A DNA stretch of 64,000 nt, from contig WYBC01000043.1 in NCBI GenBank assembly GCA_011526085.1, forward strand, positions 1 to 64,000, given 5' to 3'. This stretch comes from Lysobacter sp. (GTDB taxonomy: Bacteria; Pseudomonadota; Gammaproteobacteria; Xanthomonadales; Xanthomonadaceae). Below the pieces are notes generated by a model that made no database searches, was not told the origin of the DNA, and saw only the letters and a program-made list of their open reading frames with translations. Below, one piece after another: positions 17,098 through 25,762 of the stretch. The stretch's first letter is position 1. Each line of letters begins with the position of its first letter. Position numbers and translations under genes: made by a program.

Positions 17098-18089
17098 GCG
17101 GCCTCCGTGCGCGCGATGCGGGTGCGCGCCAGCCGGGTGCAGGTGTCGATCGCGGCGAACAGGCTGGAGGGATCGGCGATGCCGCGACCGGCGAGCTCGA
17201 GCGCGGTGCCGTGGTCGACCGCGACCCGCGGATAGGGCAGGCCGAGCGTGAGGTTCACGGCGCGCTCGAAACCGCTGTATTTCAGTACCGGCAGGCCCTG
17301 GTCGTGATACATCGCCAGCACCGCGTCGAACCCCGGCAACTTCGCCGGCAGGAAAGCGGTGTCCGCGGGCAGCGGGCCGATCAGCGTCCAGCCTTCGTCG
17401 CGCAGGCGATCGAGCAGCGGGATGACGATGTCGAGTTCTTCGCGGCCGAGATGGCCGTCTTCGCCCGCGTGCGGGTTGAGCCCGAGCACGGCGATCCGCG
17501 GTGCGGCGATGCCGAAGTCGTCGCGCATCGCGTCGCGGACGATGCGCAGGGTGCGTTCGAGACCCGCGGCCGTGATCGCGTCGGGCACGGCGCGCAGCGG
17601 CAGATGGGTGGTGGCGAGCGCGACCCGGACGATGTCGTTGGCGAGCATCATCACCACCTCGCGGCCGGCCTGCGCGGCGAGCAGTTCGGTGGTGCCGGTG
17701 TAGGGAATGCCGCCGTCGTTGATCGCCGCCTTGTGCACCGGGCCGGTCACCAGACCGTCGCAGAGACCCTCCAGGCACGCGTTCGCGGCGACTTCGAGCG
17801 CGGCGATCGTGGTCCGCGCATTGCGCGGCTCGGGCCGGCCGAAAGCGGCCCGATCGCGGTTCGGGATTTCGACGTGCGCCAGCCGGCCGGGGCCGGCGGC
17901 GGACGGGTCGTTCGGAGAGATCAGCCGCAGCGGCAGACCGATGGCGTCGGCGGCGCGCAGCAGGGTGTCGCGGTCGCCGTAGCAGATCAGCTGCGCGTCC
18001 CAGTCGCGCTGGGCCGCACGCACGACGAGTTCGGGACCGATGCCGGCCGGCTCGCCCGGGACCAGCGCGAGACGGGGGCGTCGGGTCAT
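17094..18089 (-). CDS. pdxA: 4-hydroxythreonine-4-phosphate dehydrogenase
   Basis: A 331-residue PdxA that oxidises 4-phosphohydroxy-threonine in pyridoxal phosphate synthesis. Characteristic segments are visible: G-E-P-A-G-I-G-P-E-L near the start, G-P-V-H-K-A-A-I-N, and the metal-ligand regions H-A-G-E-D-G-H-L-G and Y-H-D-Q-G-L-P-V-L-K. The ATG at 18089 starts the family's first strand. Four bases separate it from the surA stop and ATGA joins it to rsmA. Confidence 0.96.
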   Translation of the reverse strand: MTRRPRLALVPGEPAGIGPELVVRAAQRDWDAQLICYGDRDTLLRAADAIGLPLRLISPNDPSAAGPGRLAHVEIPNRDRAAFGRPEPRNARTTIAALEVAANACLEGLCDGLVTGPVHKAAINDGGIPYTGTTELLAAQAGREVVMMLANDIVRVALATTHLPLRAVPDAITAAGLERTLRIVRDAMRDDFGIAAPRIAVLGLNPHAGEDGHLGREELDIVIPLLDRLRDEGWTLIGPLPADTAFLPAKLPGFDAVLAMYHDQGLPVLKYSGFERAVNLTLGLPYPRVAVDHGTALELAGRGIADPSSLFAAIDTCTRLARTRIARTEAA

Positions 18090-18093
18090 GGCG

Positions 18094-19404
18094 TCAGCCG
18101 GCGCTGGCGGCCGGGGCGGCGCCGACCCGGATGTCGATGAAGGCTTCGCCGCGCATTTCGCGCAGGAAGCGGTTCCACTCGTCTTCCAGCTTGCGCTGGC
18201 CGATGCTCTCGCGCACCTGGTTGCGGCGGCTCTCGGTGCCGACATCGGCCTCGCGGGTGCCGACGCGCTGGACGATGTGCCAGCCGGCCTGGGTCTTGAA
18301 GGGCGGCGAGACTTGGCCGTCGCTCAGCAGTGCGACTTGGGCGCCGAAATCGGGGCCGAAGTCGTCCTTCGCGAACCAGCCGAGATCGCCGCCGCGGGCC
18401 TTGCTGATGTTGTCCTGCGAATTCTCGGTCGCCAGCTGGGCGAAGTCGGCGCCGCCGACGACGCGGGCGCGCAGGGTTTCGAGCTTGGCCTTGGCGGGCG
18501 CATCGGCTTCGCCTTCCTGCACGCGGATCAGGATGTGGCGGGCCTGGAACTGGGTGACCTTCTGGCCTTCGCCTCCGGCGCCGACGTTGCGGGTCTCTTC
18601 CAGCTTGATCAGCTGGAAACCGCTGGGGCCGCGGATCGGGCCGATGATCTGGCCGGTCTGCATGCCGCGGATCGTGCCGGCGAAGCTGGTCGGAATCTGA
18701 TCGAGGGCGCGCCAGCCGAGGTCGCCGCCTTCGAGGGCGTTGGGGCTGTCGGAATAGCGCACGGCGGCGGCGCTGAATTCCATCTCGCCGCGTTCCAGCA
18801 GGCCCTTGATGCCTTCGATCTTGCGCTGGCCGGTGGCGATCTGCTCGGCGGTGGCGCCTTCGGGCAGGCCGACGAGGATGTGCGCGAGCCGGTACTGGGT
18901 GTTGCCGCCGGCCTGCGCCGCGAGCGCGGCGTCGATTTCGGGCTCGCTCACGCTGATGCGCTGGGCGAACCGCTGACGCAGGCGCTGGACCACGATTTCG
19001 TCGCGCAGCGAACTGCGGAAATCGCCGAAGCTCAGGCCGTCCTTCGCCAGCTGCTGGCGCAGCTGGTCGACGCTGAGGTTGTTCTGCCGCGCGATGTTGG
19101 CGACGGCGGTGTCGACTTCTTCGTCGCTGATGCGCATGCCGGTGGAGGCGGCGCGGGCGGCCTGCAGGCGGATCAGGATGAGGCGTTCCAGCACCTGCCG
19201 CTGCAGCACGTCGGCCGGCGGCAGCTGGGCCTCGCGGCCGGCGTACTGGCCGCGGATGTTGGCCACGGCGCGATCCAGTTCGCTCTGCAGGATGATGTCT
19301 TCGTCCACGACCGCGGCGATCCGGTCCAGCGGCTGTTGGGCGAAGGCGTTGAAGCTGCCGGCCAGGAGGGCGGCAGCGAGGAGAGCGCGGAGCGTTCGGA
19401 TCAT
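18094..19404 (-). CDS. surA: Periplasmic chaperone / peptidyl-prolyl isomerase SurA
   Basis: A 436-residue periplasmic chaperone for outer-membrane beta-barrels such as LptD. A signal peptide (cut after A-F-A, about residue 22) is followed by the SurA N-terminal domain (D-R-I-A-A-V-V-D-E-D-I-I) and two parvulin domains. Each carries the Y-x-L-x-H-I-L or A-R-H-I-L-I opening and the G-G-D-L-G-W motif. The start overlaps the lptD stop as ATGA, coupling the chaperone to its client. Confidence 0.96.
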   Translation of the reverse strand: MIRTLRALLAAALLAGSFNAFAQQPLDRIAAVVDEDIILQSELDRAVANIRGQYAGREAQLPPADVLQRQVLERLILIRLQAARAASTGMRISDEEVDTAVANIARQNNLSVDQLRQQLAKDGLSFGDFRSSLRDEIVVQRLRQRFAQRISVSEPEIDAALAAQAGGNTQYRLAHILVGLPEGATAEQIATGQRKIEGIKGLLERGEMEFSAAAVRYSDSPNALEGGDLGWRALDQIPTSFAGTIRGMQTGQIIGPIRGPSGFQLIKLEETRNVGAGGEGQKVTQFQARHILIRVQEGEADAPAKAKLETLRARVVGGADFAQLATENSQDNISKARGGDLGWFAKDDFGPDFGAQVALLSDGQVSPPFKTQAGWHIVQRVGTREADVGTESRRNQVRESIGQRKLEDEWNRFLREMRGEAFIDIRVGAAPAASAG

Positions 19405-21785
19405 GGGACGGAATCTGAAGAGGGAAGATCGCCGCCGCGCGACTGGGGCGGCGGAACGAGGGACAAATCCTCGCGGTAGTAGCCGAGGATAGCACGGCGC
19501 AGACGGCCCTCCGTGTCGGGTCCTGCGGAGCCTAGACCCTTGAGTTCGATCTCCAGCTGAATGGCGTTGTTGAGGTCGCCGTCGCGGTTGCGCAGGTAGC
19601 GCCGGCCGACCAGCCGCACTGCGATGCAGCAGCTCTCCCACTGCACGCCGGCGATGCCTTCCAGCAGCTTGTCGTCGCGCAGCGAGTAGTAATAGCGGCC
19701 GACCAGGCTCCAGTTCGGATTGATCGGATACAGGAACGACAGGTCGGCCTGCTCCAGCAGGTCGCGGCGGTAGCGATAGCTCAGATTGACGATGCCGTCC
19801 TCGCCGATCAGGTAGCGGGTGCGCAGACTGGCCAGATCGCGGCGGCCTTCCTTCGGGTCCCACTGGTAGGACGCGCCGAGGGTCCAGCGGTCGTTGGGCG
19901 CGTAGTTCGCGTCGACGATCCAGGCCGACTTGCCCTGTTCGATCGGATTCTCGCCGGGCACCGTGACCCGCGAGTCCTCGAAATAGCGGATCTGGCCGAA
20001 GCTGGCGGACAGCTTCTCGCGGCCGTCGGCCTCGCGGATCAGGCGGGTGGAGACCGCAAGGGTCAGCTGGTTGCCGTCGGCCTGGCGGTCGGCGCCGGAA
20101 TAGCGGTTGTCGCGGAACAACTGGCCCCAGCTGTAGGTCAGCGGGCGGGTGTCGAACAGCGGGATGCCGCTCTGGTCGCGGTACGGCGCGTGGAAATAGA
20201 AGATGCGCGGTTCCAGCGTGTGCAGATAGTCGCCGTCCTTCCAGCGCGTGTGTCGGTCGAAATACAACCCGGCGTCCAGCGTCCCGATCGGGACGCTGCG
20301 GCTGGGGCGGTCGTCGCGCCCGGGCAGGGCCGGATCGTCTTCGAGGTTGTACCCGGTGTAGCGCCAGGCCAGGGTGGGCTTGAGGAACCAGCTCGCGCCT
20401 TCCAGCGGCATGCTGACGTAGGGCCGGAGGTCGAGGCGGCTGCCGCCGGCGAAGGTCTCGTGGTCGAAGCGCACGGCCTCCGCGTCGATGCCCACGGCGA
20501 ACATCGGCGCGACCCGCTTTTCCCAGCGCGCCGCGAGGCGCGGCAGGCGGTTGTAGGGCAGGTTGGTGTCGCGCAGGGTGTAGTCGGCCAACTGCCAGTG
20601 ATCGGCCATGAATGTGGCCTCCCAGTCGCGGCCGCGGCCGTACAGGCCGATGTCGCTGGTCACGAAGGAGTTGGCGCCGCTGTTCAGATTGTTGCTGGCG
20701 TCGTCGAGATAGCGCGGGTCGCTGATCCAGGCCATGTTGGCCCGCGCCTGCCAGCGCGGCCCCAGGTCCTGGCTGCCGACGAAACGCAGGAAGCCGCGGT
20801 CCGACTTGCGCCGGTTGTCCAGCGGCACGCCTTCGGCGATTTCCTCGTCGCGCTCGCGGTCGGTCAGGTTGTCCGACGGCAGGAACGCGCCGTCGATCAC
20901 GCCGCGGCTGCTTTCGGTGAGATAGCGGAATTCGCCGCCCACCTGCAGGCCGCGCTGGGTCATCAGCCGCGGGGTGATGGTGGCGTCGTAGTTCGGCGCG
21001 AGATTCAGGTAGATCGGCTGGCGCCAGTCGAAGCCGTTGCGGCCGGAGGACGAGATCGCGGGGTACAGCAGGCCGGTGCGACGGCGGTCGTCGATCGGGA
21101 ACCGGAACCACGGCAGATAGAGCACCGGGATCTTGCCCACGCGCAGGGTCGCGTTGCGTGCGGTGCCCATGCCTTTTTCGGTATCGACGTCGATCTGCTG
21201 CGCCCGCAGTTCCCAGCGCCGGGCGTCGGGCGGGCAGGTGGAATACGTCGAGCCGTACAGCGAGCCCTCGCTGCCCTGCATCGTGATCCGCTTGGCGCCG
21301 CCGTTGCCGCGCCGGCGGACCAGCTGGTACTGGATGTCTTCCAGCTCGTGGATGTCCTTGGCCTGGTCGCCCTTGGCCCGGGCCGCGATCAGTCGCATGC
21401 CGCGGTCCCGGTAGCGCACGCTGCCTTCGGCGGTGTAGGTCTCGTTGTCCTGGTCGTAGCTCAGGCGGTCGGTGGCCAGCACCTGATCGCCGCGCCGCAG
21501 CAGGACGTTGCCGCTGAGGTTCATGACCTGGCCCTCGGTGCCGTCGAGGCTGTCGCCGTCGATGTCGGTGGCCTGGGTGGTCGGATCGACGCCCGCCGGC
21601 GTCACCGTCGCGCCATCCTGCGCGGGCAGTTCCTCCGCGAAGATCGGCACCGCATCCTCGATCGGGCACAGCGCCCAGTCTTCGGGACGGTCGTCGGCGG
21701 CATGCGCGGACAGCGAGAGGGCGATGCAGAAAGGCAGCGGCAGCAGTCGGAGAGTCTTGCGCACGTTGGACCGGGGTCTGGACAT
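19401..21785 (-). CDS. lptD: LPS-assembly protein LptD
   Basis: A 794-residue outer-membrane translocon that, with LptE, inserts lipopolysaccharide into the outer leaflet. Signal peptide about 1-29. An OstA/LptA-like beta-jellyroll follows (D-G-D-S-L-D-G-T-E-G-Q-V, L-S-Y-D-Q-D-N-E-T-Y-T-A-E-G-S-V), then the C-terminal 26-strand barrel region with many alternating aromatic strands. Cysteines near the N-terminus (A-L-C-P), mid-region (S-T-C-P) and C-terminus (E-S-C-C) could supply the interdomain disulfides. It heads the seven-gene operon running to the DUF1287 gene. Confidence 0.96.
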   Translation of the reverse strand: MSRPRSNVRKTLRLLPLPFCIALSLSAHAADDRPEDWALCPIEDAVPIFAEELPAQDGATVTPAGVDPTTQATDIDGDSLDGTEGQVMNLSGNVLLRRGDQVLATDRLSYDQDNETYTAEGSVRYRDRGMRLIAARAKGDQAKDIHELEDIQYQLVRRRGNGGAKRITMQGSEGSLYGSTYSTCPPDARRWELRAQQIDVDTEKGMGTARNATLRVGKIPVLYLPWFRFPIDDRRRTGLLYPAISSSGRNGFDWRQPIYLNLAPNYDATITPRLMTQRGLQVGGEFRYLTESSRGVIDGAFLPSDNLTDRERDEEIAEGVPLDNRRKSDRGFLRFVGSQDLGPRWQARANMAWISDPRYLDDASNNLNSGANSFVTSDIGLYGRGRDWEATFMADHWQLADYTLRDTNLPYNRLPRLAARWEKRVAPMFAVGIDAEAVRFDHETFAGGSRLDLRPYVSMPLEGASWFLKPTLAWRYTGYNLEDDPALPGRDDRPSRSVPIGTLDAGLYFDRHTRWKDGDYLHTLEPRIFYFHAPYRDQSGIPLFDTRPLTYSWGQLFRDNRYSGADRQADGNQLTLAVSTRLIREADGREKLSASFGQIRYFEDSRVTVPGENPIEQGKSAWIVDANYAPNDRWTLGASYQWDPKEGRRDLASLRTRYLIGEDGIVNLSYRYRRDLLEQADLSFLYPINPNWSLVGRYYYSLRDDKLLEGIAGVQWESCCIAVRLVGRRYLRNRDGDLNNAIQLEIELKGLGSAGPDTEGRLRRAILGYYREDLSLVPPPQSRGGDLPSSDSVP

Positions 21786-21840
21786 ATCCGGTTAGCTTGA
21801 CGCATCCGCCCCGGGGGGGCAACGCGGCGGGGCGGGAAGT

Positions 21841-22758
21841 TCAGCCCCGCAGCGCGCCGACGTGGGCGATGGCGGATTCGCGCAGGGCCTGCAGGTCGTA
21901 GCCGCCTTCGAGGCTAGAGACGACGCGGCCGTCGGCGTGGCGGTCGGCGATGGCGACGAGCTCGCGGGTGATCCACGCGAAATCGGCGGCGTCGAGCTGC
22001 AACTGCGCCAGCGGGTCGAGGCGGTGGGCGTCGAAGCCGGCGGAGATCATCACCAGTTGCGGGCGGAAGGCGTCGAGCTGCGGCAGCAGCCGGTTCGTCC
22101 AGGTCTCGCGGAACTGTTCGCTGCCGGCGCCCGGGGGCAGCGGCGCGTTGAAGATGTTGTTGACGCCGCGATCGTCGACGTGGCCGCTGTCGGGATACAG
22201 CGGCATCTGGTGCGAGCTGGCGAAAACCACGCGCGGTTCGTGATCGAAGATCGCCTGGGTGCCGTTGCCGTGGTGCACGTCGAAATCGGCGATGACAATG
22301 CGCGACAGGCCGAACTTGTCGAGCGCATGCGCGGCGCCCACCGCGATCGAATTGAACAGGCAGAAACCCATGGGCGCGCAGGTGGTGGCGTGATGGCCTG
22401 GCGGGCGCACCGCGCAGAACGCGCGCTTCGCTTCGCCGTTGAGCACCATCTCCACCGCGGCGACCACCGCGCCGGCGGCGCGCAGGCCGGCTTCGGCCGA
22501 GGCCGGCGACAGCACGGTGTCGGGATCCAGCCAGATGCGATCGTGCGGCTTCGTTTCCAGCACCGCATGCAGCAGTGGCTCGGTATGCACGCGCAGCAGT
22601 TGTCCGCGGCTGGCGCGTGGCGCGTCGATCCATTCCAAGTCGGTGTAGCTGTCGCGCAGACCGCGCGTCACCGCTTCGAGCCGCGCAGGGCATTCCGCGT
22701 GCATGGGCCCGGTGTCGTGGGCCAGGCAGGCGCTGTGGCTGAAGACCGGCAGGCCCAT
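21841..22758 (-). CDS. Histone deacetylase-family amidohydrolase
   Basis: A 305-residue zinc-dependent deacetylase of the AcuC/HDAC superfamily. Active-site motifs are intact: R-P-P-G-H-H-A (charge-relay histidines), D-F-D-V-H-H-G-N-G-T-Q (zinc ligands Asp and His), S-A-G-F-D-A-H (third ligand) and E-G-G-Y-D. In bacteria these enzymes deacetylate polyamines, acetoin-pathway proteins or small molecules; the substrate here is unknown. Its start overlaps the stop of the adenosyltransferase gene by one base. Confidence 0.93.
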   Translation of the reverse strand: MGLPVFSHSACLAHDTGPMHAECPARLEAVTRGLRDSYTDLEWIDAPRASRGQLLRVHTEPLLHAVLETKPHDRIWLDPDTVLSPASAEAGLRAAGAVVAAVEMVLNGEAKRAFCAVRPPGHHATTCAPMGFCLFNSIAVGAAHALDKFGLSRIVIADFDVHHGNGTQAIFDHEPRVVFASSHQMPLYPDSGHVDDRGVNNIFNAPLPPGAGSEQFRETWTNRLLPQLDAFRPQLVMISAGFDAHRLDPLAQLQLDAADFAWITRELVAIADRHADGRVVSSLEGGYDLQALRESAIAHVGALRG

Positions 22759-23315
22759 CACTGCGGCTTGCGGCGCTCGTGCTGCCAGAGCACTTCGCCA
22801 TGCCCGTCGCGGCGCGCGAGTACCCGCGCCAGCACGAACAACAGGTCGGAGAGGCGATTGAGATAGCGGATCGCCTGCGGCCGCACCGCGTCGTGGTGCG
22901 AGAGGGTCACGCTTTCGCGTTCCGCGCGACGCACGATGGTGCGCGCCAGATGGCAGCGCGCCGCGGCTTCGCCACCTGCGGGCAAGATGAAGTCTTTCAG
23001 CGGCGGCAGCGGATCGTTGTAATGATCGAGCTGCTGTTCGAGGCGCTCGATGTCGGCGTCCTCGATCGCGGCGTGGCCGGGAATGCACAGCTCGCCGCCG
23101 AGATCGAACATCTGGTGCTGCACCGTGGTCAGCAGCGCGCGGATGTCGTCCGGGAGATCGCAGGCCAGCAGCACGCCGATGCTCGAATTGGCCTCGTCCA
23201 CCGTGCCGTACGCGGTGACCCGCGCCGAATCCTTCGCCACCCGGCTGCCGTCGCCGAGCCCGGTCGTACCGTCGTCGCCGGTCTTCGTGTAGATCTTGGA
23301 GAGACGGTTGCCCAT
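22758..23315 (-). CDS. Cob(I)alamin adenosyltransferase, PduO type
   Basis: A 185-residue enzyme that adenosylates Co(I) corrinoid with ATP to make adenosylcobalamin. It has the PduO-type N-terminal ATP motif I-Y-T-K-T-G-D-D-G-T-T-G-L and the C-terminal R-R-A-E-R-x-x-V and Y-L-N-R-L-S-D-L-L-F-V-L-A-R segments. It is a single-domain form of normal size. The upstream membrane gene ends 8 bases away and the HDAC gene overlaps, so they form one operon; a vitamin B12-salvaging host is implied. Confidence 0.93.
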   Translation of the reverse strand: MGNRLSKIYTKTGDDGTTGLGDGSRVAKDSARVTAYGTVDEANSSIGVLLACDLPDDIRALLTTVQHQMFDLGGELCIPGHAAIEDADIERLEQQLDHYNDPLPPLKDFILPAGGEAAARCHLARTIVRRAERESVTLSHHDAVRPQAIRYLNRLSDLLFVLARVLARRDGHGEVLWQHERRKPQ

Positions 23316-23323
23316 GGAATCCT

Positions 23324-23770
23324 TCAGCGCCGGGCAGGCCCGGCAGACGGCATGGCCGCGGCGCCCAGCAGGCCGACGCGGTAACCGTTCTGCTGCAACA
23401 TCTTCGTGGCCTGTGAACTCGAACGCACGAGGATCAACAGTCCGATCAGCGGCACGAACATGAACACGAGCATCAGGACGCGGTAGATCATCGGCGTATC
23501 GAGACCCGACCACATCCGGAACAGGCCCATGAACGACATGACGAACATCGCGACGACCATGGCCACGATCAGCAGGCCGAGCAGGCTCGCCATGGCCGGA
23601 TCGCTGCCGCTCAACGCCGACAAGGCGCCCATGCCGAAGTACAGCAGGATCGACCAGATGACCAGCCGCTGGCCGGTGCGCACTTTTTCCAGACGCTCGC
23701 GTTCGGCCGCGGTATGCGTCCCGGTCTGTTCGATGTTGGCTTGCGGCGGGCTGTAGGGATTGCTGCTCAA
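23324..23770 (-). CDS. Small membrane protein with N-P-Y-S-P-P N-terminus
   Basis: A 148-residue protein with three or four membrane helices. The N-terminus S-S-N-P-Y-S-P-P-Q-A is typical of a diffuse set of bacterial membrane proteins that begin with an N-P-Y-x-P-P motif. No ATG gives this N-terminus, so I propose TTG at 23770, with an AGG-like sequence upstream; internal ATGs would lose the first helix. It is 11 bases after the DUF6580 gene and 8 before the adenosyltransferase gene. Function unknown. Confidence 0.65.
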   Translation of the reverse strand: MSSNPYSPPQANIEQTGTHTAAERERLEKVRTGQRLVIWSILLYFGMGALSALSGSDPAMASLLGLLIVAMVVAMFVMSFMGLFRMWSGLDTPMIYRVLMLVFMFVPLIGLLILVRSSSQATKMLQQNGYRVGLLGAAAMPSAGPARR

Positions 23771-23781
23771 GCCTGCGGACC

Positions 23782-24411
23782 TCAGACCGTTTGCGCGCGC
23801 AGCGCCGGCGCCCGGCGACGCAGCAGCGCGAAGCCGCCGAACAGCAGCGCCGAGTAGAACAGCGTGCCGAGCACGGTCCACTGGAAGAACGGGATCGCGG
23901 CGACGTAGGCCGCGGCCAGGCCGGCGCCGGTCTGCGGGTACATCGTCCCGCCGAACCAGGTGAAGAAGTTGGTGACCACGAAGAACAGCACCGAGCCGGC
24001 GAGCGAGTAGCCCAGCACGTTCGCGCCGTTGGCCCTGCCGCGCAGGCCGAAGCCCATCACCGACGACAGCGCGATGCACAGATAGACCGACCAGAAGCCG
24101 AGGCTGGCGACGTAGTCGAGATAGGTGCCGCCGTGGATCAGGCCCAGCGCCACGTCGGACAGCACCATCGCGATCAGCGGGATCACGACGGCCCAGCCGC
24201 GATGGGCGAAATACGCGCCACCGAACAGGGCCATGGCTTCCACCGGCGAGAAATTCGGCGGATGCGGCAGCAGGCGACTGAGCGCGGCGAGGGCGATCAT
24301 CGCGGCCAGCATCAGCGGGCCGGGCGCCAGCAGGCCGCGGGGGTCTTGACCGGGAGAAGCCTGGCCGGAGGAGGCCTGGCCGGAAGAAGAGGGAGAAGCG
24401 GAAGCGGTCAT
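23782..24411 (-). CDS. DUF6580-family putative transport protein
   Basis: A 209-residue membrane protein with about five helices and the family signature N-F-S-P-V-E-A-M-A-L-F-G-G-A-Y-F (residues 53-68), related to ECF-type vitamin transport S-components. The first 25 residues are Ser/Gly/Gln-rich and come from a 15-bp tandem repeat. It heads the operon that includes the cobalamin adenosyltransferase, so corrinoid or another vitamin is a possible cargo; this is inference only. Confidence 0.8.
   Translation of the reverse strand: MTASASPSSSGQASSGQASPGQDPRGLLAPGPLMLAAMIALAALSRLLPHPPNFSPVEAMALFGGAYFAHRGWAVVIPLIAMVLSDVALGLIHGGTYLDYVASLGFWSVYLCIALSSVMGFGLRGRANGANVLGYSLAGSVLFFVVTNFFTWFGGTMYPQTGAGLAAAYVAAIPFFQWTVLGTLFYSALLFGGFALLRRRAPALRAQTV
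24351..24395. repeat. 15-bp imperfect tandem repeat at 5' end of DUF6580 gene
   Basis: Three 15-bp units (24351-24365, 24366-24380, 24381-24395), the first two differing at a few positions and the third more diverged, encode the repeated G-Q-A-S-S/P pentapeptide near the protein N-terminus. Confidence 0.7.
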
Positions 24412-24457
24412 CGGCGGTCGCAGGCGGGAGAGGACACGGAGGCGTTAGCATAACGCA

Positions 24458-25762
24458 ATGTCTCCGCCCGACCCCGTGCCGCAGAGCCCGGCATCTCCCG
24501 CGTCTCCGCCCGCCCCGGCGGCGTCCGAAACCATGCACGATGTCCTGATCGTCGGCGGCGGCCTGGTCGGTGCCAGTCTCGCCATCGCGCTGGACCGCCT
24601 CGGCCTGGATGTCGGTCTGCTCGAAGCCGCGCCCGCCGGCGCGCTGCCCGCGGTGTTCGACCAGCGCAACCTCAGCCTCGCCGAGGCCAGCGTCCATGCA
24701 CTGCGCACGCTCGACGTGCTGCCGCGCCTGCGTGCGCCCACCGGCGCCATCGCCCGCATCCACATCAGCCGCGATGGTGACTTCGGTCGGGTGTTGCTGA
24801 ACGCGCGCGACTACGGTCGCGACGCTTTCGGCCAGGTGGTGGTGGCACGCGATTTCGGCGAGGCCCTGGAGGCGAAGCTCGCCGATCTGCCGCGGCTGGT
24901 GCGTCATCGCCCGGCGCGCTTCACCGGTTTCGCGGCGGACGGCGGCGATGGACTGCGCCGCGCGCGGGTGGTCACCGACGACGGCGAACGCGTGATCGCG
25001 GCCCGGCTGGTGGTGGCCGCCGACGGCACCGCCAGCGCGGTGCGCGATGCGCTGGGCATCGCGGTCGAGCGCCACGACTACGGCCAGATCCTGTTCGTGG
25101 CCCGGGCGCGCGCCGAGCGCGTCCCCGACGGCACCGCCTGGGAACGTTTCACCGATCACGGCCCCACCGCGGTGCTGCCGCGCGGCGATGGCCATTACGG
25201 CACCATCCACGGGGTCGCCGCCGACGAGGCCGACGCCGTCGCCGCGCTCGACGACGCGGCCTATCTCGATCGCCTGCAGCACGCGTTCGGCTGGCGCGCG
25301 GGCCGCCTGCTCGCGGTCGGCCCGCGCAGCGCTTATCCGATCGTGCGCGTGCTCGCCGAGCGTCTGATCGCGCCGCGCGCCGCCGTGATCGGCAACGCCG
25401 CGCAGACCCTGCATCCGATCGGCGCGCAGGGGTTCAATCTCGGCCTGCGCGATGCCTTGACCCTGGTCGAATGCATCGATGCCGCGCATGCGCGCGGCGA
25501 GGACATCGGTGGTGACGCCGTGCTCGCCGCCTACGCGCAGCGCCGCCGCGACGACCGCGAACGCACGCTCGCGTTCTCCGATGGTCTCGCGCGGTTGACG
25601 TCCAACGCCGCGCCGCTGGTCTCGCCGCTGCGCAGTCTGGGCCTGTTCGCCATCGATCACGACGCCGCATTGCGCGCGCTGCTGGTCGGCGGTGCGATGG
25701 GCTATCGCGGCGACGTTCCGCGATTGTGCCGCCCGCTACCTTGCCGTGGAGCCGCCGCATGA
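24458..25762 (+). CDS. ubiH: 2-octaprenyl-6-methoxyphenol hydroxylase (UbiH)
   Basis: A 434-residue FAD monooxygenase of ubiquinone synthesis (UbiH/UbiF/UbiI family). The Rossmann motif V-L-I-V-G-G-G-L-V-G-A-S (residues 28-39), the DG motif (A-A-D-G-T-A) and the FAD motif G-N-A-A-Q-T-L-H-P-I-G-A-Q-G-F-N-L-G are present. The N-terminal 25 residues are Pro/Ser-rich; an ATG at 24533 would give the standard N-terminus, so the true start is uncertain. The next FAD hydroxylase gene overlaps it by ATGA. Confidence 0.9.
   Translation: MSPPDPVPQSPASPASPPAPAASETMHDVLIVGGGLVGASLAIALDRLGLDVGLLEAAPAGALPAVFDQRNLSLAEASVHALRTLDVLPRLRAPTGAIARIHISRDGDFGRVLLNARDYGRDAFGQVVVARDFGEALEAKLADLPRLVRHRPARFTGFAADGGDGLRRARVVTDDGERVIAARLVVAADGTASAVRDALGIAVERHDYGQILFVARARAERVPDGTAWERFTDHGPTAVLPRGDGHYGTIHGVAADEADAVAALDDAAYLDRLQHAFGWRAGRLLAVGPRSAYPIVRVLAERLIAPRAAVIGNAAQTLHPIGAQGFNLGLRDALTLVECIDAAHARGEDIGGDAVLAAYAQRRRDDRERTLAFSDGLARLTSNAAPLVSPLRSLGLFAIDHDAALRALLVGGAMGYRGDVPRLCRPLPCRGAAA

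Noticed and set aside
18094-21822. 1242-codon frame covering surA and the lptD region as one protein
   Set aside because: Only its last 436 codons (surA) are real. The first part is an out-of-frame reading of lptD, which has its own start, overlap and family motifs.
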